The position numbers and the translations under genes are program-made. Shown here piece by piece: positions 12,497 to 14,670 of a stretch of DNA of 14,670 bases (its first letter is position 1; each line of letters starts with the position of its first letter). The DNA is taken from positions 1 through 14,670 of the forward strand of contig CALMXW010000076.1 of NCBI GenBank assembly GCA_937871115.1, in the 5' to 3' direction. This DNA is from an uncultured bacterium (GTDB lineage Bacteria > Patescibacteriota > Minisyncoccia > Phycocordibacterales > CAIJYI01). Below the pieces are notes generated by a model. That model was not told where the DNA came from. It saw only the letters and a program-made list of their open reading frames with translations, and ran no database searches.

Positions 12497-13750
12497 ATGC
12501 CGGATATTTCCTCCTTCGAAAATATTTCGTCTCTCGACGCGGTGCTCTTTGCAGTCCGCCTTCTTCTCGACATCTTGCCGTACGTCCTTCCTTTCTTTCT
12601 GGGCTTCGCACTCTGGTCACTCTGGAAGAATTACATCCAGATTCTCTTTATGTCGAAGATGCAGTGGGTGGTGCTCGAGATAACCCCACCGCCCGAAGCA
12701 AAGAAGACTCCGCTCTCTATGGAGATCGTCCTCTCCGCCCTTCATCAACCAAACCCGGGGAATTTTTGGGAGAGGATTTGGCTCGGGCAAATAGTGCGCT
12801 GGTCTTCACTCGAAATAATTTCTATCGGAGGTGAAGTACGTTTCCTTGTCCGCACCGAAACACGGCATAAAAACTTTCTTGAAGCGCAAATTTACTCTCA
12901 GTATCCTTCGGTAGAAATTCGCGAGATACCAGACTACGTGTACGACGTAGAATATCACGGAGACAACGAGGAGTGGAAACTCTGGGCCACTGAGTATAAT
13001 CTTTCAAAGCCTGACGCATATCCCATTAAAACTTACGTCGACTACGAACTCGACAAAATAGCACAGCGCGAAGACCAAGAGGAGCTTAAGACTGATCCGC
13101 TCACCACTATTATCGAAATCTTTGGCTCTATTGGCCCCCAAGAGCAACTCTGGATGCAGATGATTATTCGTGCTTCAAGTAAAACGTATCGAAACAAAGA
13201 TGTCTGGTTTGGAGACTGGTTTGGTCGACGCGACTGGAAAGGTGAGGCGAAAGTTATCCTGAAAAAATTGAAAGAAAAAGTCGGGGAAGGAAAGGCTTCA
13301 AAAGAAGAGCAAGAAACGATGGCGGCTATCGAGAAAAAAATTTCGAAGCTTGGATACGATACTGGCATTCGAGTTATCTATATTGCAAAGCCCGATGCTT
13401 TCAAAAATCCCGTCACCACCGGATTACGAGGAATGATGAAAGGGTACAGCACTCAGCACCTCAACGGATTTAAGAATCAAGATGCTACGAGCGGAGAGTA
13501 TCCTTTTGAAAAGTGGGACTATGATCTTTCTACTTTCAAATTTAAAAACGTGGCAAAAAACCAGCGCGAGATGTTTGATGCTTATCGCCAAAGATCATAT
13601 TTTTATATTCCATACAAAAGAAAATATTTTGTCTTAAACACCGAAGAGCTTGCCACATTATTCCATATCCCAAGCAAAGCCGCACAGACACCGGGCCTTC
13701 TCCGCATCGGCTCTCATAAGGGCACGCCCCCGACCAATCTGCCAATTTAA
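12497..13750 (+). CDS. Membrane-anchored protein resembling the N-terminal partner of VirB4-type ATPases
   Basis: A 417-residue protein with one N-terminal membrane region (about 15-50, AVLFAVRLLLDILPYVLPFF) and a large, charged soluble part. It has no Walker A or B motif, so it is not itself the ATPase. The C-terminal block YFVLNTEELATLFHIPS (about 377-393), followed by GTPPTNLP at the very end, resembles, from memory, the segment that precedes the ATPase domain in VirB4/TraC-like and DUF87 proteins of CPR genomes. A charged coiled-coil-like stretch (KVILKKLKEKVGEGKASKEE) lies near residues 252-271. It could belong to a type IV secretion or pilus-like machine. No other component is visible here. 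mltG starts 8 nt downstream, so the two are probably co-transcribed; a lytic transglycosylase beside an envelope-spanning machine would make sense. Confidence 0.6.
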   Translation: MPDISSFENISSLDAVLFAVRLLLDILPYVLPFFLGFALWSLWKNYIQILFMSKMQWVVLEITPPPEAKKTPLSMEIVLSALHQPNPGNFWERIWLGQIVRWSSLEIISIGGEVRFLVRTETRHKNFLEAQIYSQYPSVEIREIPDYVYDVEYHGDNEEWKLWATEYNLSKPDAYPIKTYVDYELDKIAQREDQEELKTDPLTTIIEIFGSIGPQEQLWMQMIIRASSKTYRNKDVWFGDWFGRRDWKGEAKVILKKLKEKVGEGKASKEEQETMAAIEKKISKLGYDTGIRVIYIAKPDAFKNPVTTGLRGMMKGYSTQHLNGFKNQDATSGEYPFEKWDYDLSTFKFKNVAKNQREMFDAYRQRSYFYIPYKRKYFVLNTEELATLFHIPSKAAQTPGLLRIGSHKGTPPTNLPI

Positions 13751-13758
13751 ACCCCCAT

Positions 13759-14670
13759 ATGTCTTACCGTCACTACATTATTATCTTTGCGCTTTTTCTC
13801 CTGGGCACGATAGACTTTTTCTTTATCTCTCCGCCATCTTCATTCCCACTCGGAAGCACCATAAAAATCCCTGCTGGAGTCACCCTTCGAGAGACGGCAG
13901 ATTTTTTGCACGAAAAAGGCTTTGTGCGTTCGCCTATTTCTTTTGAAATTGCGTCACGAGTCTTTCATCGTGGAGAAGTGGTGGCGGGGCAGTATTCTTT
14001 TACCAAGCCACAGAATATTTTTTCCCTTTCTCAAAGAGTTGCCGCGGGAGACTTCGAAATCAACGCAATAAAAGTAACCGTCCCCGAAGGCTCCACGAGA
14101 GGAGATATAGGAAAAATTCTCGCCGCCAATATTCCTGGGTTCAACGAAGGAGAGTTTCTCAGTGTTTCCGCAAGTAAAGAGGGCTACCTTTTTCCGGATA
14201 CATATTTTTTCCCGCCACTCATTACGCCCGAGGAGGTCATCTCTCAGATGACAAAAAATTTCGAGGTCCAGACAAAAGACCTTGCCACACTCATTTCAAA
14301 AAGTGGACATTCCTGGAACGAAGCAGTTATTATGGGATCAATCCTCGAAGAAGAGGGGAGCACCCCCGAATCTCGAAGGATGATAGCAGGAATACTCTGG
14401 AAGCGAATCGAAAAAAATATTCCCCTCCAAGTGGATGCCACATTCTTGGTGATAAATGGAAAATCCACATTTGATCTCACTCAAGACGATCTCTTCCTTA
14501 AATCTCCGTACAACACGTATCGCAACAAGGGTCTTCCCCCTGCGCCGATTTCAAATCCTGGTCTCGACTCTATCCGTGCCGCTCTTGAGCCCACCGATTC
14601 TCCGTATCTCTATTATCTTTCCGACAATCAGGGTAATATGCACTACGCCGCAGACTTTGAGGGACACAAA
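13759..14670 (+). CDS. mltG: Endolytic murein transglycosylase MltG (YceG-like), 3' end outside the window
   Basis: A membrane-bound lytic transglycosylase that cuts nascent glycan strands and so sets chain length. The visible 304 residues begin with a membrane helix (about 6-24, YIIIFALFLLGTIDFFFI). A LysM-like part follows, with IPAGVTLRETADFL (37-50) and VPEGSTRGDIGKIL (108-121), then the catalytic YceG domain. Motifs are EGYLFPDTYFF (141-151), GSILEEE (193-199) with the likely catalytic Glu197, LQVDATFLV (223-231), SPYNTYRNKGLPPAPISNP (249-267) and YLYYLSDNQGNMHYA (283-297). Only a few C-terminal residues should be missing. No Shine-Dalgarno site precedes the ATG, which lies 8 nt after the upstream stop. 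Confidence 0.93.
   Translation, partial: MSYRHYIIIFALFLLGTIDFFFISPPSSFPLGSTIKIPAGVTLRETADFLHEKGFVRSPISFEIASRVFHRGEVVAGQYSFTKPQNIFSLSQRVAAGDFEINAIKVTVPEGSTRGDIGKILAANIPGFNEGEFLSVSASKEGYLFPDTYFFPPLITPEEVISQMTKNFEVQTKDLATLISKSGHSWNEAVIMGSILEEEGSTPESRRMIAGILWKRIEKNIPLQVDATFLVINGKSTFDLTQDDLFLKSPYNTYRNKGLPPAPISNPGLDSIRAALEPTDSPYLYYLSDNQGNMHYAADFEGHK

Noticed and set aside
1..14670. CRISPR array, integrase, transposase or prophage
   Set aside because: No regularly spaced repeats and no recombinase or phage structural genes were seen on either strand.

Overview
The window looks like a piece of a Patescibacteria (Candidate Phyla Radiation) chromosome, most likely a Parcubacteria-type lineage. This is inferred from the gene content: a lone D-lactate-type dehydrogenase, a very short MreD-position protein, a sigma-region-4/HARE-HTH protein without sigma region 2, a protein like the N-terminal partner of VirB4-type ATPases, and many genes without Shine-Dalgarno sites. 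TGA is used as a stop (8760-8762), so the genetic code is standard and not the Gracilibacteria/SR1 code. Nothing looks like a phage, an integrase, a transposase or a CRISPR array.

Layout. 1-86: start of the window, with a GC-rich imperfect repeat. 87-1097 (-): D-isomer 2-hydroxyacid dehydrogenase. 1208-1282: tRNA-Ile(GAT). 1407-1838: small lipoprotein with its own promoter and terminator. 1947-3518: two membrane-protein genes 3 nt apart. 3632-4732: an indoleamine 2,3-dioxygenase (IDO) family heme protein, transcriptionally isolated. 4801-5697: MutY-type adenine glycosylase carrying an in-frame palindromic insertion. 5720-5793: tRNA-Val(CAC). 5910-6524: small basic unknown protein behind a strong promoter. 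6619-8762: mreB-mreC-mreD-like, overlapping. 8778-11255: leuS. 11372-12406: sigma4/HARE-HTH regulator. 12497-13750: membrane-anchored VirB4-partner-like protein. 13759-14670: mltG, cut by the window end.

Cell-wall themes recur. MreB and MreC organise elongation and MltG sets glycan chain ends, but penicillin-binding protein 2 and RodA are not next to mreBC. The rest is housekeeping (leuS, two tRNAs, mutY, fermentation).

The two most unusual items are these. First, the IDO-family protein at 3632-4732 keeps the proximal heme His, the substrate-carboxylate Arg and the C-terminal GTGGT motif, but has His where human IDO1 has Ser167. An O2- and heme-dependent tryptophan oxidase is unexpected in a presumably anaerobic, heme-auxotrophic episymbiont. 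Second, an 88-bp element with 19-bp inverted arms lies in frame inside mutY (5341-5428), recalling Rickettsia palindromic elements. In addition, several genes (1947, mutY, mreB, leuS, 12497) have a -10 box ending only 6-9 nt before the ATG, which points to leaderless mRNAs. All family calls come from reading motifs by eye; no database search was run.
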